Positions 26,645 to 34,476 of a stretch of DNA of 35,428 nucleotides are shown in pieces. How positions within the stretch are numbered: position 1 is the first letter of the stretch; every line of letters begins with the position of its first letter. The stretch comes from Rhodoplanes elegans (GTDB lineage: Bacteria; Pseudomonadota; Alphaproteobacteria; Rhizobiales; Xanthobacteraceae): assembly GCF_016653355.1 (NCBI RefSeq), contig NZ_NHSK01000071.1, forward strand, positions 1-35,428. The letters are read 5' to 3'. The notes beneath the pieces were generated by a model that was not told the origin of the DNA, searched no databases, and saw only the letters and a program-made list of their open reading frames with translations. A program made the position numbers and the translations under genes.

Positions 26645-27013
26645 CTAAATCCCGGCCAATCCCAGCAGCAGCGCGAGCACCCACATCACGATCGACACGA
26701 TGGCGGTGCGGCGGGCGAAGGACAAATAGGTCTCGCGCATCACCATGGCGCTGACGCTCTGGGCGTAGGCGGGTGGCGGACGGTGCTCCTTCGGCAGGTA
26801 GAGCCACATCTCCATCCGGCGATAGTCCTTGGTCCGGGCCTCGATGGCCTTCAGCCACAGCACCCCCACCATCACCAGCGTGAGGAAGCCGCCGGCCTTG
26901 AAGGCGGCGCGCGGCTCGAACGACAAGCCGACCATCACGCAGAAGATCGCGAGCGAGCCGAACAGGCAGGCGCGCATGACGATCTCGAACGCGACCCGCC
27001 GCAGGATCTCCAT
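26645..27013 (-). CDS. Small hypothetical membrane protein (three predicted membrane segments)
   Basis: This is a 122-residue protein that I do not recognise. I start it at ATG 27013 (MEILRRVAFEIVMRACLFG), preceded by GGGGAGGCGG; the frame is open 35 codons further but with non-membrane residues. Hydrophobic segments lie at about 13-30, 39-56 and 103-120, with a charged cytosol-like middle (EARTKDYRRMEMWLYLPKEHR). A candidate -35/-10 pair is at 27081-27109. It is downstream of two other small membrane proteins on the same strand and converges with livF. Confidence 0.72.
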   Translation of the reverse strand: MEILRRVAFEIVMRACLFGSLAIFCVMVGLSFEPRAAFKAGGFLTLVMVGVLWLKAIEARTKDYRRMEMWLYLPKEHRPPPAYAQSVSAMVMRETYLSFARRTAIVSIVMWVLALLLGLAGI

Positions 27014-27080
27014 GCCGCCTCCCCGCTGTCCGACCGCGTCGCGCCGCGGTGCCGGCCGTCGCGACCGATGACAAAGCAAG

Positions 27081-27109
27081 AGGGTACCGGCTGTTCCTGA
27101 CGGTCTCAA
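27081..27109 (-). promoter_or_regulatory. Candidate sigma70-type promoter for the 122-residue membrane protein
   Basis: On the minus strand TTGAGA (27104-27109) and TACCCT (27081-27086) are separated by 17 bases, about 70 bases upstream of the start at 27013. The -10 is weak. It stands in a 157-base gap that otherwise shows nothing. Confidence 0.3.
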
Positions 27110-27170
27110 CGCGCTCACGAGGGGTTGAACGGCGGTCGCCGCGCCGTCGCGGTCGCCGTGCCGGTTCCGC

Positions 27171-27491
27171 TCACAAGCCGACCTGCAGAAAGGTGCCGAC
27201 CGCCGGCATCGTCAGCAGCGCGGTCGCGGCGAGCCAGATGAACAGCGACACGGTGGTCGAGTCCTCGGCGCCCTTGACGTGCTCGTAGATGGCCGCCGGG
27301 ATGCCGCCGAGGATCACGGTCGCGGTCGAGAGCATCAGCGAGGCGAAATAGAAGATCGCCGCCTGGCTGCCGAACAAGGGCTCGGCCATCAGGGCGGTCG
27401 AGAACACGTAGGCGACCGGCATCAGCGGGCTGAACAGCCCGTTGATCATGCCGAAGAACGCGATGCCGACGAAGTAGAAGGTGCGATCCAT
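27171..27491 (-). CDS. Small hypothetical membrane protein (106 residues)
   Basis: This is an unrecognised protein with about three to four hydrophobic segments (residues roughly 4-30, 42-66 and 80-100), opening MDRTFYFVGIAFFGMINGLF. The gene begins 9 bases after the stop of the previous small membrane protein gene, so the two are almost certainly co-transcribed. No motif suggests a function. Its place downstream of the symporter terminator makes a transport-accessory role possible but unproven. Confidence 0.75.
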   Translation of the reverse strand: MDRTFYFVGIAFFGMINGLFSPLMPVAYVFSTALMAEPLFGSQAAIFYFASLMLSTATVILGGIPAAIYEHVKGAEDSTTVSLFIWLAATALLTMPAVGTFLQVGL

Positions 27492-27500
27492 GACGAAACC

Positions 27501-27803
27501 TCAGCCGGCCTGCGTGGGCGAGAAGGCCAAGTAGGCGTAGAGCAGCGCGACGCGCAGCCAGAACAGCCAGACGACCCCGAACAGCCAGACGATGACGGGC
27601 GCGGCCGCCTTCGGGGTGACGCGCGCGACGACGGCGACCACCGGGTCGGTGACCCGGCAGAAGAACCGCCAGATGTAGTTGGTCGAATCGGTGCCGACGA
27701 CGAGCCCGAGAACCACGCGGCCGAGCAGCGTGTACATCAGCGCCGCCAGGATGAAGTTCGGCACGAACAGCAGCCAGGAGCCGAGCGACTCTCCGATCGT
27801 CAT
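27501..27803 (-). CDS. Small membrane protein resembling the YggT family
   Basis: This is a 100-residue protein starting at ATG 27803 (MTIGESLGSWLLFVPNFILA). It has two clear membrane segments (about 10-35 and 68-92) joined by a loop, NYIWRFFCRVTDPVVAVVAR, that resembles the YggT family pattern of a conserved arginine/proline loop (R-x-(T/V)-x-P). YggT proteins are small inner-membrane proteins of unclear function, some linked to osmotic stress. The match is partial, so the family call is tentative. It is the first of three small membrane-protein genes on this strand after the symporter terminator. Confidence 0.7.
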   Translation of the reverse strand: MTIGESLGSWLLFVPNFILAALMYTLLGRVVLGLVVGTDSTNYIWRFFCRVTDPVVAVVARVTPKAAAPVIVWLFGVVWLFWLRVALLYAYLAFSPTQAG

Positions 27804-27913
27804 GAAACAGTGTCCTCTCGCAATGCAGGGTCGGTTTCCCGTTTCCCCGCGCGCGGGGAGGGAAGGCTCGTCCTCGCGGTTCCATTGCACCGCGATCCGC
27901 TCGGCCGCAAGCC

Positions 27914-27943
27914 ACAAAAAAGCGGGGTCCCGAAGGACCCCGC
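27914..27943 (-). terminator. Rho-independent terminator of the symporter operon
   Basis: Read on the minus strand: a 9-bp perfect stem GCGGGGTCC / GGACCCCGC closed by a TTCG tetraloop and followed directly by six Ts. The C(UUCG)G loop is an especially stable RNA hairpin. It lies about 50 bases after the symporter stop. Confidence 0.9.
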
Positions 27944-27961
27944 CGCGATCCCGAGGAGACG

Positions 27962-27985
27962 TCCCGGCGGGTCGCCCCGCCGGGA
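27962..27985. other. Second hairpin just after the symporter stop
   Basis: A 10-bp perfect stem TCCCGGCGGG / CCCGCCGGGA with a TCGC loop sits 10 bases after the symporter stop and 18 bases before the terminator stem in the direction of transcription. It has no T-run and may protect the 3' end or assist termination. Confidence 0.65.
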
Positions 27986-27994
27986 GTCTCGGGG

Positions 27995-29968
27995 TCAGGT
28001 CTTCTCCTGGAGGACCGTGCGGCCGCGCGGCTTGCGGATCTCGTCGATGAGAGCCTGCATCTCCGCGGAGGGCGCCTTGGTCACCAGGCTGACCAGGATG
28101 ATGGTCAGGAAGCCGAGCGGCATGCCGAGCAGGCCGGCGGCGATGTTGGTGAGGTTGAACCAGCCGACCTTGTTGGCGAGCGGATGCGCCAGCGTCGGCC
28201 ACACCTCCATGGCGTTCGGCAGCGTCATCGCCTTGGCGACGTCGACGACCGGCGCGCCGGTCATCGGGTTGAGCAGCGAGGTCATGCCGAAATACGCCAC
28301 GCCGTAGCCCGGGAAGTAGCGGGTCACGAGAAGGTAGAACAGGCAGAGGCCGAACCCGGCGATGATGCCGGCGATGGCGCCCGCCGTGGTCGTCCGCTTC
28401 CACCACACGCCCATGATCAGCGCCGGGAAGTTGCCCGCCATGGCCAGCGAGAACGCCCAGCCCACCATCGCGAGGATGTCGGCCGGCTTGGTCGAGGCGA
28501 GGTAGGCCGCGAACACCGCGACGACCAGCAGCAGGACGCGCGCCACGATCAGCCGACGGGCGGTCGGCGCGTTCGGGTCGAGCATCTTGTAGTAGACGTC
28601 GTGGCTGAGCGCGTTGGCGATCGCGAGCAGCAGGCCGTCGGCGGTGGAGAGCGCAGCGGCGAGGCCGCCGGCCGCCACCAGGCCGGAGATCACGTAGGGC
28701 AGGCCCGCGATCTCGGGGGTGGAGAGCACGATCACGTCGGTGTTGATGACGAAGTCCTGCAGCCGGACGACGCCCGGATGCCCGGCCACCGCCTTGCACG
28801 CCGCGATCACGGCGTCGATGTTGGTGGCGTTCTTGCCGCAGATCTGGATCAGGCCGAGTTCGCCCCAGTTGAACAGCCAGGGGCGGATGGCGGTGAGGTC
28901 ACGGCCGATGACCTCGGTGTAGACCTCGAGCTTGGAGAACGCCGCGTAGGCCGGCGCCGAGAAGTAGAGAAGGAAGATGAACAGCAGCGACCAGCCCACC
29001 GACACGCGCGCCTGACGGACGCTCGGCGTGGTGAAGTAGCGCATCAGGATGTGCGGCAGCGACGCCGTGCCGATCATCATGCAGAAGATGATCGCGAAGA
29101 AGTTCAGCGGCGTGTAGTTGATGAAGGGTTGGATGTGCGGCTTCAGCGAGGCCGCGGTGGCGAGGCCCGTCTGCAGCATCTGCTGCTCGCGCGCCGTGAT
29201 GTCCATGATCGCGTTGCCGTAGGTGAGCTGCGGGATCGGAATCCCGAACTTCTGGTACGACAGGATCACGATGGGCGTCAGGTAGGCGATGATCAGCACG
29301 ATGTACTGCGCGACCTGCGTCCAGGTGACGGCGCGCATGCCGCCGAGCAGCGAGCACACGAGAATGCCGGCGAGACCGGCGAACACCGCGATCTCGAACT
29401 GCATGCCGAGGAAGCGCGAGGCGATCAGGCCGGTGCCGTAGATCTGCGCCGTCACGTAGGTGAAGGAGCAGCACACCAGCACGATCACGCCGAGCATGCG
29501 GGCGAAGTTGCCGCCGTAGCGGAACGACATGAAGTCCGGCACCGTGTAGGCGCCGAACTTGCGCAGATACGGGCCGATCAGGATCGACACCAGCACGAAT
29601 CCGCCGGTCCAGCCGAGCACCCAGGCGAGCCCGTCATAGCCGAGCAGGAACAGGGTGCCGGCCATGCCGACGAACGACGCCGCCGACATCCAGTCGGCGC
29701 CCGTCGCCATGCCGTTGTAGAAGGCCGGCACGCTGCGGCCGGCGACGTAATATTCCGACACCTGGGCGGTGCGGGACATCACGCCGATGATCGCGTAGAC
29801 CGCGATGGTGAAGAACACGAACAGGTAGCCGAGGACCTTGTTCGGCACGCCGACCTGCTCGAGAATCGCGAGCAGGATCACGAAGGCGAGAAATCCGCCC
29901 GTGTAGAAGGCGTAAATCTTCCCGAGGTTCTTCAGAAAGTCCGTGGAACCTGAAGCTTGTGTCGCCAT
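27995..29968 (-). CDS. Sodium:solute symporter (SSS family, DUF4212-associated, ActP-like)
   Basis: This is a 657-residue inner-membrane transporter with about 13-14 membrane segments. It belongs to the SSS branch that includes acetate permease ActP and its VC_2705-like relatives. Seen are RTAQVSEYYVAGRSVPAFYNGMATGADWMSAASF split here as YYVAGRSVPAFYNGMA and DWMSAASFVGMAG (sodium-site region), GGFVLVSILIGPYLRKFGAYTVPDF in part, and GLLLAIANALSHDVYYK with STADG. It starts 13 bases after the DUF4212 gene, which is the typical two-gene arrangement. The substrate is likely a short-chain monocarboxylate such as acetate or lactate (family knowledge), but is not proven. Confidence 0.94.
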   Translation of the reverse strand: MATQASGSTDFLKNLGKIYAFYTGGFLAFVILLAILEQVGVPNKVLGYLFVFFTIAVYAIIGVMSRTAQVSEYYVAGRSVPAFYNGMATGADWMSAASFVGMAGTLFLLGYDGLAWVLGWTGGFVLVSILIGPYLRKFGAYTVPDFMSFRYGGNFARMLGVIVLVCCSFTYVTAQIYGTGLIASRFLGMQFEIAVFAGLAGILVCSLLGGMRAVTWTQVAQYIVLIIAYLTPIVILSYQKFGIPIPQLTYGNAIMDITAREQQMLQTGLATAASLKPHIQPFINYTPLNFFAIIFCMMIGTASLPHILMRYFTTPSVRQARVSVGWSLLFIFLLYFSAPAYAAFSKLEVYTEVIGRDLTAIRPWLFNWGELGLIQICGKNATNIDAVIAACKAVAGHPGVVRLQDFVINTDVIVLSTPEIAGLPYVISGLVAAGGLAAALSTADGLLLAIANALSHDVYYKMLDPNAPTARRLIVARVLLLVVAVFAAYLASTKPADILAMVGWAFSLAMAGNFPALIMGVWWKRTTTAGAIAGIIAGFGLCLFYLLVTRYFPGYGVAYFGMTSLLNPMTGAPVVDVAKAMTLPNAMEVWPTLAHPLANKVGWFNLTNIAAGLLGMPLGFLTIILVSLVTKAPSAEMQALIDEIRKPRGRTVLQEKT

Positions 29969-29981
29969 GTCGGATCCTCGC

Positions 29982-30263
29982 TCACTCGTCCTCGGCGACG
30001 CCGTGGTCGCGGTCGATCTTGTCCTGCTGCCATGCGAAGACGAACAGCATGACGACGAAGACGATCAGGGAACCCTGCGCGGCCATGTAGAAGCCGAGCG
30101 GGAAGTTGAGCACCGGGATCGTGATCTTGTTGAGCGGGATCACGAACATGTGGATCACGTAGCCGAAGACGAACCACACCGCGAGGTGGCCGAACATCAG
30201 CCGTGTGGTCTTCCTCCAGTGGTCGCGATCGTTCTCGGGCGTACTGACGGGTTCGACGGACAT
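29982..30263 (-). CDS. DUF4212 protein, small subunit of the symporter
   Basis: This is a 93-residue protein with two membrane segments (about 25-45 and 58-80), starting at ATG 30263 (MSVEPVSTPENDRDHWRKTT). The pattern HWRKTTRLMFGHLAVWFVFG, NKITIPVLNFPLGFYMAAQG and a charged end KIDRDHGVAEDE fits DUF4212, annotated as the sodium/substrate symporter small subunit and found directly upstream of ActP-like symporters. The frame is open far upstream but with unrelated residues. It diverges from the 203-residue hypothetical gene. Confidence 0.93.
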   Translation of the reverse strand: MSVEPVSTPENDRDHWRKTTRLMFGHLAVWFVFGYVIHMFVIPLNKITIPVLNFPLGFYMAAQGSLIVFVVMLFVFAWQQDKIDRDHGVAEDE

Positions 30264-30550
30264 GAGCGTGCAACCTCCTGCGACGCCGCCGGAGGGCAGC
30301 GTTCGAGTCGATGTTGAAATTAAGGGCCGGCGTTTGATCGCGACGGCGTTCGTCCCTTGTCCTCCCGGACTTGGTGCCGGGTTCGGGATAGTAAAAATGC
30401 TAACATCGGTTGTCGCAACGACCATTAGACTTTCGTCGATCGCGACGTGATCAGCTCGTTGATGTTGCAGTGCAATACGAAAGTCCGTGCACGGCCTCTT
30501 CCGGTCGAGCGCGCGACCGCGGTAAGGTCCGGCGACAACCGGGACTCGCA
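30264..30550. other. Divergent intergenic region upstream of the symporter operon and the DUF294 operon
   Basis: This 287-base gap is more AT-rich than its surroundings around 30385-30440. It contains the candidate minus-strand promoter at 30388-30418, 8-bp arms ACTTTCGT (30429-30436) and ACGAAAGT (30477-30484) 40 bases apart, and one copy of a 14-base word shared with two other intergenic sites. No small gene is evident. Confidence 0.5.
30388..30418 (-). promoter_or_regulatory. Candidate promoter of the DUF4212-symporter operon
   Basis: On the minus strand TTGCGA (30413-30418) precedes an AT-rich run with TTTACT or TACTAT (30388-30395), at spacings of 17 or 19 bases. It is the most AT-rich stretch upstream of the operon, 125 bases from the start codon. 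The fit is moderate. Confidence 0.3.
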
Positions 30551-31162
30551 ATGGCTCTGTTCGGATTTCTTCGTCGCAAGCCGCCCGTCCGCGATGCGGC
30601 GGCACTCGCCGATTTCATCGACACGCAATCGGCTTTTCTGGTCCAGAAGGGCATCTTCGAGTATGCGCGCGCCCGCGCCGGGCACTACGCGAAGGTGATG
30701 TTTCACGAGGCCGACTTCAAAGCCGCCGTCGAGGAGGCGCGCTGGCGCGCCTTTCCGCTCGGCCTCGCCATGGTGGTCGAGATGGTGGAGGGCGAGCTGC
30801 GGCCTCATGCCGCGGGAGATCTCGCGTCGTTCCATCGAGCGCTGACCGAGACCGCGCTCGCCGTGTTCGACCGCTATCCCGCGCCGGCACCGCTCGAGCC
30901 CGGCGTCTGGGCAGCGGCGCGCGAGGACATCGCTCATGTGGTCGAGCGCTGCGCCCTGCATCCGGTCAAGCGCGTCATCGACGTGCCGGAGCCTTACACG
31001 CAGCCCTATTTCGCGCTGATGCCGATCCACAAGAAGCTGCGTGGCCAGGACTTCGACACGACCCGCAACTATCTGCGGGTCGCGCTGTGCAACATCCACG
31101 ACGAGCTCGTCGAGCGGCTCGACGCCGCCGCCGTCGCGACGGCGCTGTTGCGCGGCGGCTGA
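30551..31162 (+). CDS. Conserved hypothetical protein (203 residues) upstream of the DUF294 gene
   Basis: I do not recognise a domain in this soluble, mostly helical protein. The start at ATG 30551 gives MALFGFLRRKPPVRDAAALA. It has no signal peptide or membrane segment; it is rich in alanine, arginine and glutamate with segments such as FEYARARAGHYAKVMF and LRVALCNIHDELVERLDA. The next gene is 63 bases downstream on the same strand, and the symporter operon is divergent, so it probably belongs to the same regulatory or transport-control unit as the exonuclease-CBS-DUF294 protein. Confidence 0.75.
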   Translation: MALFGFLRRKPPVRDAAALADFIDTQSAFLVQKGIFEYARARAGHYAKVMFHEADFKAAVEEARWRAFPLGLAMVVEMVEGELRPHAAGDLASFHRALTETALAVFDRYPAPAPLEPGVWAAAREDIAHVVERCALHPVKRVIDVPEPYTQPYFALMPIHKKLRGQDFDTTRNYLRVALCNIHDELVERLDAAAVATALLRGG

Positions 31163-31225
31163 GCGGACGGCGTCGGCGGCGTCGCGGGGCGAGGCGCGGG
31201 AGAGCCGCGGGGAGGCATCTGGATC

Positions 31226-33367
31226 ATGATGGCGGCCGCCGACAATGCCACGCCCCTGATGGTGCTCGAGGCGATCGCGATCGACACCGAGACGACCGGA
31301 CTCGATCCGCGAAAAGCCTGGGCCGTCGAGCTCGCCGCCGTGCGCATCTCGGCCGGCAAGGTGGTCCCGGACCCGGTGTTCCGCCGGCTGGTGCGTCCGC
31401 CCGAGCCGATCCCGCGCGCCGCCGCGGCGATCCACGGCATCGACGACACCATGGTGTCGGCTGCCCCGCCCTTCGTCGCGGCGTGGCCGGACTTCGCCGC
31501 CTTCATCGGGCGTGGCGCCGTGGTGATCGGCCACGCAATCGGCTTCGATCTCGCGGTCCTGCGCCGTGAGTGCGAGCGCGCCGGCCTGCCGTGGACGCGC
31601 CCGCGCACGCTCGACACGCTGCTGCTCGCCGAGGTGGCGCAGCCCGATCTCGCCGAGTACTCGCTCGACAGTCTCGCGTCGTGGCTCGGCATCACGATCG
31701 AGGGCCGCCACAGCGGGCTCGGCGACGCGCGCGCCTGCGCCCAGCTGTTCCTCGCGCTGGTGCCGCGGCTGCGCCAGCGCGGCATCCGCACGCTCGCCGA
31801 GGCCGAGCAGGCGTGCCGCACCCTCACCGAGGTGCTCGATCAGCATCATCGGGCCGGCTGGGTGGAGCCGGTGTCGGCGCCGCTGCGCTCCGATCGCGAG
31901 GCGGTGTTCGCCCGCATCGATTCCTATCCGTATCGCCACACGGTCGGCGAGATCATGCAGGCGCCGCCGCGCATGACCGCGGCCGATGCGCCGCTGCGCG
32001 AGGCGCTCGGCACCATGGTGGGCGAGCGCATCTCGTCGCTGTTCGTCCACCCGCCCGGCGCCGACCCGAGGACGCTGCGGCCGGCCGATCTCGGCATCGT
32101 CACCGAGCGCGACATTCTCCGGGCGCTCGCGAATCGCGGGCCGGACGCGCTCGCCCGACCGGTCGCCGAGGTGATGGCGACGCCGCTCGCCGCCGTGCCA
32201 GCCGACGCCTTCGTGTATCGCGCCATCGGCCGCATGGGCCGGCTCGGCGTCCGCCATCTCGGCGCCGTCGACGAGGCCGGCGTGGTGATCGGCGCCGTGT
32301 CGGCCCGCGATCTCTTGCGGCTGCGCGCCGGCGAGGCCGTGACGCTCGGCGACGCCATCGACCAGGCCGAGGACGTCGAGGGGCTCGCCGCCGCCTGGGC
32401 GACGTTGCCGCGGGTGGCGGCGGCCCTGATGGCCGAGAAGGTCTCGGCCCGCAACATCGCCGCCGTGATCTCGCGCGAGCTCGGCGCGCTCACCCGCCAG
32501 GCGGCCGTGATCGCCGAGGCCCGCATGCGCGAGGCCGGGCAGGGCGAGCCGCCCTGTGCCTATGCGGTCGCCGTCCTCGGCTCGGCCGGGCGGGGCGAGA
32601 GCCTGCTCGCCATGGACCAGGACAACGCGCTGTTCTTCGCCACCGGCGCGCCCGATGGCCCGGAGGACCGCTGGTTCGCCGCGCTCGGCACCCATCTGGC
32701 GTCGATCCTCAACGAGGTCGGTCTGCCCTTCTGCAAGGGCGGCGTGATGGGCAAGACGCCGGAGTGGCGCGGCTCGGTCGCCACCTGGCGCGAGCGCATC
32801 GCCGCCTGGGTGCGCCGCTCGCGTCCGCAGGACCTCCTGTCGGTCGACATCTTCTTCGACCTGCGGCCCGTGCACGGCGACGCCGCGATCGCCAACGACC
32901 TGCGCACCGCCGCCTTCGATGCGGCGAAGGGGGAGATCGCCTTCGCCAAGCTCCTGGCCGAGTCCGCCGGCGCGGTGGAGCTCGGGCTCGGCTTTTTCGG
33001 CGGCTTCCGCACCCAGGGCGGCCGGCTCGACCTCAAGCGCACCGGCACCTTCCCGATCGTCACGGCGGCCCGCGCGCTCGCCATCCGGCACCATGTGGTC
33101 GAGCGCTCGACGCCGGAGCGGCTCGCCGCGATGGGCAGCCGCGGGGTCGGTGGCCAGCACGACCTGCAGGGCCTGGTCGACGCCTACGGGACGTTCCTCG
33201 ACCTCGTCCTCGGCCAGCAGCTCGTCGACCTCGAGCATGGCGTCCCTGCCGGCAACAGCGTGGTGATCAAGCGGCTCGCCGCGCGCGACCGCGAGCGGCT
33301 CCGCCTCGGCCTCGAGCAGGTCGCGCAGATCGATTGGCTGACGCGGGATCTGCTGATCGGTCGCTGA
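31226..33367 (+). CDS. DnaQ-like exonuclease / CBS pair / DUF294 nucleotidyltransferase fusion protein
   Basis: This is a 713-residue multidomain protein. Residues 14-185 are a DEDDh 3'-5' exonuclease domain: Asp20 and Glu22 in AIDTETTGLDP, Asp108 in GHAIGFDLAVL, His162 and Asp167 in HSGLGDARA. Residues about 238-365 hold two CBS motifs (VGEIMQAPP..., then VAEVMATPLAAVPADAFVYR). From 440 on is the DUF294 nucleotidyltransferase fold (LGSAGRGESLLAMDQDNALF with Asp464 and Asp466) and DUF294_C helices (SVDIFFDLRPVHGD). The nucleotidyltransferase is GlnD-like in layout. Such CBS-DUF294 proteins occur next to DUF4212/SSS symporters, and the divergent pair here fits that. ATG ATG at the start makes 31226 or 31229 possible. 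Confidence 0.92.
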   Translation: MMAAADNATPLMVLEAIAIDTETTGLDPRKAWAVELAAVRISAGKVVPDPVFRRLVRPPEPIPRAAAAIHGIDDTMVSAAPPFVAAWPDFAAFIGRGAVVIGHAIGFDLAVLRRECERAGLPWTRPRTLDTLLLAEVAQPDLAEYSLDSLASWLGITIEGRHSGLGDARACAQLFLALVPRLRQRGIRTLAEAEQACRTLTEVLDQHHRAGWVEPVSAPLRSDREAVFARIDSYPYRHTVGEIMQAPPRMTAADAPLREALGTMVGERISSLFVHPPGADPRTLRPADLGIVTERDILRALANRGPDALARPVAEVMATPLAAVPADAFVYRAIGRMGRLGVRHLGAVDEAGVVIGAVSARDLLRLRAGEAVTLGDAIDQAEDVEGLAAAWATLPRVAAALMAEKVSARNIAAVISRELGALTRQAAVIAEARMREAGQGEPPCAYAVAVLGSAGRGESLLAMDQDNALFFATGAPDGPEDRWFAALGTHLASILNEVGLPFCKGGVMGKTPEWRGSVATWRERIAAWVRRSRPQDLLSVDIFFDLRPVHGDAAIANDLRTAAFDAAKGEIAFAKLLAESAGAVELGLGFFGGFRTQGGRLDLKRTGTFPIVTAARALAIRHHVVERSTPERLAAMGSRGVGGQHDLQGLVDAYGTFLDLVLGQQLVDLEHGVPAGNSVVIKRLAARDRERLRLGLEQVAQIDWLTRDLLIGR

Positions 33368-33418
33368 GAAACGACGGAGCTCGCAAAGCCGGGCCGTCCC
33401 TCTGTCACGTCTCCGACA

Positions 33419-33454
33419 GCGCTGTGCTATATCGTGTAGGATATAGCACAGCGC
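33419..33454. promoter_or_regulatory. Candidate ModE operator (15-bp-arm palindrome)
   Basis: Two perfect 15-base arms (GCGCTGTGCTATATC and its complement GATATAGCACAGCGC) flank a 6-base spacer GTGTAG. The core GCTATATC-N6-GATATAGC resembles the ModE target of Escherichia coli, which has CGCTATATA / TATATAACG-type half-sites around a short spacer. It lies 132 bases upstream of an operon that itself encodes a ModE-like regulator and a molybdenum accessory protein. There is no T-run, so a terminator is less likely. Confidence 0.65.
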
Positions 33455-33585
33455 GGCCGGCCGGGACCCGTTCGGAGACCGGAAGGCACTTTCGACACCC
33501 ATGATTTGGTTGCTTTATCGGCCCGACCCGCGGTCTGGCCCGCGGCTTGCTGACGGATCCCGGGCCACCCAGGGATCGCAGCAAA

Positions 33586-34437
33586 ATGTTCCGCCCCGAC
33601 CCGTCCCGCCGCCTCGCCGTCGTGCTCGGCACCAACGAGATCGCTTCGGCCGTCGCCGTGCTGCTCCACCGCGCCGGCGACGCGGTCGTGCTGGCGCACG
33701 ATCCGAACCCGCCGGTGATCCGCCGCGGCATGGCGTTCCACGACGCGCTCTACGACGACATCGCCGTGGTCGAGGAGGTGTGCGGCCGCCGCGCCGACCG
33801 CTTCCTCGATCTCGCCCCCGTGCTGGCGATCCCGGACACGGTCGCCGTGACTCGGCTCGGGCTCCTCGATCTGATCGTCCATGGCCGGATGGACGTGCTG
33901 GTCGACGCCCGCCTGCACAAGCGTGCGGAAACGCCCGATCTGCGCCACCTTGCCGGCATCACGGTCGGGCTCGGCCCGGGCTTCGCCGTGGGGGCGAACT
34001 GCGACGTCGCGGTGGAGACGCGGCCGGTGAGCCCGGTGCGGCCGGTGACGCAGGGGCGCACCGAGGCGGCCGACGGCGTGCCGAGCCCGCTCGGCGGCGT
34101 GGGGCGCGAGCGCTTCGTCTACTCACCGGTCGCCGGCCGGTGGCGCAGCGCCGTCGAGATCGGCAAGCGGGTGTTCGTCGGCTATCCGGTCGGCCGCATC
34201 GACGGCGTGCCGGTGCTCGCTCCGATGGACGGGATTCTGCGCGGCGCGGTGCGGGACGGGCTCGAGGTGCCGGTCGGCGTCAAGGTGATCGAGGTCGATC
34301 CGCGCGGCCGCGCCGCGCGCTGGACCGGCCTCGACGATCGCCCGCGAAAGATCGCCGAGGCGACGCTCGCCGCCATCGACCTAAAAACCCGGCCGCTTGC
34401 CAGCGCCCGTGTCCTGACCTACGCCAGGGACCGATGA
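33586..34437 (+). CDS. yqeB: Molybdenum hydroxylase accessory protein, EF2563/YqeB family
   Basis: This is a 283-residue protein of the family annotated as selenium-dependent molybdenum hydroxylase system protein (YqeB/EF2563). The start at ATG 33586 gives MFRPDPSRRLAVVLGTNEIA. Segments RRGMAFHDALYDD, IPDTVAVTRLGLLDLIVHGR, LVDARLHKR, ITVGLGPGFAVGANCDVAVET and the C-terminal half (GYPVGRIDGVPVLAPMDGIL, VIEVDPRG, IAEATLAAI) match the family pattern. The name does not prove selenium use; no selenocysteine genes are in the window. A role in maturing or supplying cofactor to the molybdenum hydroxylase 18 kb away is a reasonable inference. modE follows 39 bases later. Confidence 0.88.
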   Translation: MFRPDPSRRLAVVLGTNEIASAVAVLLHRAGDAVVLAHDPNPPVIRRGMAFHDALYDDIAVVEEVCGRRADRFLDLAPVLAIPDTVAVTRLGLLDLIVHGRMDVLVDARLHKRAETPDLRHLAGITVGLGPGFAVGANCDVAVETRPVSPVRPVTQGRTEAADGVPSPLGGVGRERFVYSPVAGRWRSAVEIGKRVFVGYPVGRIDGVPVLAPMDGILRGAVRDGLEVPVGVKVIEVDPRGRAARWTGLDDRPRKIAEATLAAIDLKTRPLASARVLTYARDR

Positions 34438-34476
34438 GCCGGCCCGGCCGGCCGCGACGATCCAGAGGCCCAGCCC

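Noticed and set aside
28184-29953. A 589-codon open frame on the plus strand
   Set aside because: Antisense to the symporter gene; extremely His/Asp/Arg-rich, no membrane or domain pattern.
30425-33502. A 1025-codon open frame on the minus strand
   Set aside because: It is antisense to the exonuclease-CBS-DUF294 gene, whose motifs are all intact; the antisense product is Arg/His/Gly-rich with no family pattern, an artefact of high GC.
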